Positions 6,012 to 7,667 of a stretch of DNA of 7,667 nucleotides are shown one piece after another (position 1 is the stretch's first letter; each line of letters begins with the position of its first letter). A program made the translations under genes and the position numbers. The stretch covers positions 1 to 7,667 of the forward strand of contig CANGVB010000155.1 in the NCBI GenBank assembly GCA_947456995.1, written 5' to 3'. This DNA is from Bryobacteraceae bacterium (GTDB lineage: Bacteria; Acidobacteriota; Terriglobia; Bryobacterales; Bryobacteraceae). The notes under the pieces are model-generated. The model made no database searches. It worked only from the letters and a program-made list of their open reading frames with translations, and was not told the DNA's origin.

Positions 6012-6724
6012 TAGAGTTTCTCCTGCGAGATGGCGAGGATGCGGCCGGTGGTGCGGTCCTGAACGAAGGCGATGACGCGGAGGCCTGAGTAGTTGGATGG
6101 GAGGTTGAGGTCGAGCTCTTTGGTGAGCGAATTGGTGAGGTCGCCGACGGCGGTGAGGGAGCGGACGATGGCTACGTGCTTGAGGGTGCGGCCGGCGTTT
6201 TCTCCACGGGTGACTTGGGAGGTGGCTTGTTCGTCGGCGAGGGCGAGATAGAGGGTTGCTCCTTTGCTGCCGAGGCCTTCTATGCTTACGCTCGCGTGGA
6301 GTTTGTTGCCGGTGGCTTTAGCGGAGAGGGTGAGCGGGTGTTTGTGGTTCTTGATGGCTTTAGTGATGGCGGCTTTGGCATCTGGGCCGCTGCTGCCGAC
6401 GAATTCGGATTGGCCGTCGACTACGAGTTGTGGGGTGTAGACGCCGGTGAGGCCGAAGTACTTTGCGTATTCCCACTGGCGGTTGGTGAGGGCGCGGGAG
6501 GAGAAGCGGTCTTTCCAGGAGCCGTCCCAGTAGTCGACGTGCTCGCCGAGGATGATGAGGTCTGCGCCGTTGAAGGGTTGTTGTTTGTCGAGGGATTCTA
6601 CGAGTTTGTCGGCGGGCGGGCAACTGGAGCAGCCTTCGGAGGTGAAGAGCTCAAGGAGGATCGGGGACTTGGTTTGTGCGCTGGCGGCCAGGGTGAGGGT
6701 GAGGAGTGCGATTGTGAGTTTCAT
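6011..6724 (-). CDS. Secreted DUF1223 thioredoxin-like protein, copy 1
   Basis: A 237-residue protein with a signal peptide (about 1-17, MKLTIALLTLTLAASAQ). The mature chain begins with PILLELFTSEGCSSCPPADK (21-40), the DUF1223 (PF06764) signature, with Cys32 and Cys35 forming CxxC. Other conserved blocks are GEHVDYWD (60-67), WKDRFSS (70-76) and VYTPQLVVDG (95-104), with Thr97-Pro98 as a likely cis-proline loop, followed by a beta-rich C-terminal half including VTRGENAGRTLKHVAIVR (171-188). The only cysteines are the CxxC pair. A periplasmic or secreted redox role is inferred; the family has no settled function known to me. No Shine-Dalgarno sequence is visible before the ATG, but the signal peptide supports this start. 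It is probably the first gene of the four-gene cassette, 54 bases after the unrecognised gene at 6779-7667, with which it may share a transcript. Confidence 0.87.
   Translation of the reverse strand: MKLTIALLTLTLAASAQTKSPILLELFTSEGCSSCPPADKLVESLDKQQPFNGADLIILGEHVDYWDGSWKDRFSSRALTNRQWEYAKYFGLTGVYTPQLVVDGQSEFVGSSGPDAKAAITKAIKNHKHPLTLSAKATGNKLHASVSIEGLGSKGATLYLALADEQATSQVTRGENAGRTLKHVAIVRSLTAVGDLTNSLTKELDLNLPSNYSGLRVIAFVQDRTTGRILAISQEKL
6020..6024 (-). promoter_or_regulatory. Ribosome-binding site for the DsbD-alpha-like gene, copy 1
   Basis: AGGAG on the minus strand, 8 bases before the ATG at 6011, lying inside the last codons of DUF1223 copy 1. It is the clearest Shine-Dalgarno sequence in the window and supports the TAATG start. 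Confidence 0.6.
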
Positions 6725-6778
6725 AGGCGTCTGGTTATCGATTCGCCTGTGGGTGGGGGAAAGTTACGGTTTGGATAT

Positions 6779-7667
6779 TTATTCAGAGATTGTTTCGTAG
6801 CGGACCAGCGTGCCCTCCATGTTTAGGATGCGGAGTTTGTCCTGGCTTTGAATGACTGATGAGAAACCGGTGAAGCCGAGCATTCTGGGGTTTCCGTCGG
6901 CAAAGTGGAATAGCGCTCGGCGGAGTTCCCGGCCGTTGCGGTCGACCTGGATTGCGTAGCGGCCGACGCCTTTTTCAGAATGCGCAATCAGGAACCAATG
7001 GGTGTCTTCGAGACCTTCGTAATGTCCGATCAGGATCCAGTTTTGTCCCATGGCGGGGAAGGCTGAATTACCACCGCGCGGCTTGTTCTTCACTTCGTAG
7101 ACTAATGACGAAGAGATGGTGATCCATGGGGCAGAGCTGGGTGCAGCATTGAGACGATAGCGCTTGAAACGTGCGTTGCCTTGATCCACCAACAGCATGG
7201 AGTCGGGGCTGCTTTGGTGCAGGCATAGAACCTGAGCATCGTCTGTGAATTCGTCCCAGCGGTCTAGTTTTCCGGTTTGCAGATTCACTTTTGCAAGGGT
7301 GATCGTGCCGGAGTGTTTGGACGCAGCGATTAGATCGTCTCCCGTGATCGACATAGAGACAATGCCGCGGAGATCTGCACTGAGGGTGCGTTCTGTGCCT
7401 TCTTTCAAGCTGTGGATGTGAAGGATGGAGTTTATCGGAGTAGGTTGGCTCCAGATGAGGTATTTCTCGTTGAAGGTCAGAATGGAGGCGGGGTTGGCAG
7501 GGACGGGCCGGACTCTTCCGGTATTGGGGCCTTCCATGTCGACAACGGAGAGGGGAAGGGTTGGATTGGTGGAATGTACGAGTGCGAGTAACTCGCCTGT
7601 GGCTGGGGAGAAGGAAGCAGCACGGATCATGCCCTGGGGCATAAAGGCGGGTCTGGGTGTGGCTTGC
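6779..7667 (-). CDS. Unrecognised protein, possibly beta-propeller (partial, N-terminus off window)
   Basis: The reading frame ends at TAA (6781-6779) and stays open to the window edge at 7667. The ATG at 7642-7640 gives 287 residues, but I regard it as internal. There is no ribosome-binding site or signal peptide there, and upstream codons read on as QATPRPAF before MPQGMIRAASFSP. I do not recognise a family. The sequence alternates short beta-type stretches with Gly/Asp turns, for example IRAASFSPATGELLALVHS, LTFNEKYLIWSQ, MSITGDDLIAASKHSGTITL and MLLVDQGNARFKRYRL, in the manner of WD40-, NHL- or lactonase-like beta-propellers. The C-terminal part has RYAIQVDRNGRELRRALFHF and ends LRILNMEGTLVRYETISE. 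No catalytic motif or membrane segment is seen. A secreted or periplasmic binding role is only a guess; the N-terminus beyond the window would show whether it is exported. It precedes the DUF1223 cassette by 54 bases in the same direction. Confidence 0.6.
   Translation of the reverse strand, partial: QATPRPAFMPQGMIRAASFSPATGELLALVHSTNPTLPLSVVDMEGPNTGRVRPVPANPASILTFNEKYLIWSQPTPINSILHIHSLKEGTERTLSADLRGIVSMSITGDDLIAASKHSGTITLAKVNLQTGKLDRWDEFTDDAQVLCLHQSSPDSMLLVDQGNARFKRYRLNAAPSSAPWITISSSLVYEVKNKPRGGNSAFPAMGQNWILIGHYEGLEDTHWFLIAHSEKGVGRYAIQVDRNGRELRRALFHFADGNPRMLGFTGFSSVIQSQDKLRILNMEGTLVRYETISE

Larger units (their letters stand above)
4456..6724 (-). repeat. Tandem duplication of a two-gene DUF1223 + DsbD-alpha-like cassette
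   Basis: Unit 1 is 6724-5598 and unit 2 is 5580-4456 on the minus strand. Each unit is a DUF1223 gene followed by a DsbD-alpha-like gene in the same order and orientation, with nearly equal lengths (237/137 and 235/137 residues). By hand alignment the DUF1223 pair is about 50% identical and the DsbD-alpha-like pair about 60%, so the duplication is old or diverged quickly. The cysteine motifs are retained in all four genes. The short spacings (1-base overlap, 17 bases, 3 bases) suggest one transcript. Confidence 0.85.

Noticed and set aside
6722..6750. Hairpin that could hide the start codon of DUF1223 copy 1
   Set aside because: On the plus strand it looks like 7 pairs, but on the mRNA strand one becomes a C-A mismatch, leaving only 5 continuous pairs around a 14-base loop; too weak to claim.
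6176..6826. Plus-strand Gly/Val/Glu-rich open frame opposite DUF1223 copy 1
   Set aside because: Antisense to a gene with a signal peptide and the DUF1223 signature; the composition is a by-product of C/A-ending codons on the other strand.
7640..7642. ATG as the true start of the unrecognised minus-strand gene
   Set aside because: The frame remains open upstream to the edge, with no ribosome-binding site and no signal peptide, so the gene more likely begins outside the window.

Overview
The window looks like a piece of a chromosome of moderately high GC (about 57% over five 60-base lines counted by hand), most plausibly from an Acidobacteriota bacterium of the Solibacter/Bryobacter type. That assignment is inference. 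It rests on the pairing of a secreted FG-GAP/VCBS propeller protein with a TPR protein, on short signal peptides ending in Leu-Ala-Ala-Gln or similar, and on the mix of families. No rRNA, tRNA or marker gene is present to prove it. The window is densely coding: ten protein genes are supported, two of them cut by the window edges, and no intergenic gap exceeds about 55 bases.

Layout. (1) 1-437, minus strand: most of an adenosine-specific kinase (PF04008 type), C-terminus off the window. (2) 458-4482, plus strand: a compact run of four genes likely to be one operon. It holds a secreted seven-repeat FG-GAP propeller, a secreted or periplasmic TPR protein (4-base ATGA overlap), an ABC-2 type permease of the polysaccharide-export kind (19-base gap), and an LdhA-type D-lactate dehydrogenase (4-base ATGA overlap). 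The two starts at 437 and 458 are divergent and only 20 bases apart. (3) 4456-6724, minus strand: a tandemly duplicated two-gene cassette. Each unit encodes a secreted DUF1223 protein with a thioredoxin-like CxxC site, followed by a stand-alone secreted domain resembling the N-terminal (alpha) domain of DsbD with a Cx4C pair. Spacings are 1-base overlap, 17 bases and 3 bases, so all four are probably co-transcribed. (4) 6779-7667, minus strand: the C-terminal part of an unrecognised, possibly beta-propeller protein that may lie upstream in the same transcript.

How the genes may work together. The plus-strand genes mix envelope functions (secreted propeller, TPR scaffold, export permease) with fermentative NADH reoxidation; the link between them is not obvious. 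The minus-strand cassette reads as an extracytoplasmic thiol/disulfide module. DUF1223 supplies a CxxC plus cis-Pro thioredoxin-like site and the DsbD-alpha-like protein supplies a second redox-active cysteine pair, but the membrane part of DsbD that would normally feed electrons to it is not in the window. The duplication of the whole module, with both cysteine motifs kept in both copies, is the most interesting feature here. A second notable property is a very strong strand asymmetry: the plus strand is rich in G and T whichever way the genes run, which suggests that it is the leading strand in replication.
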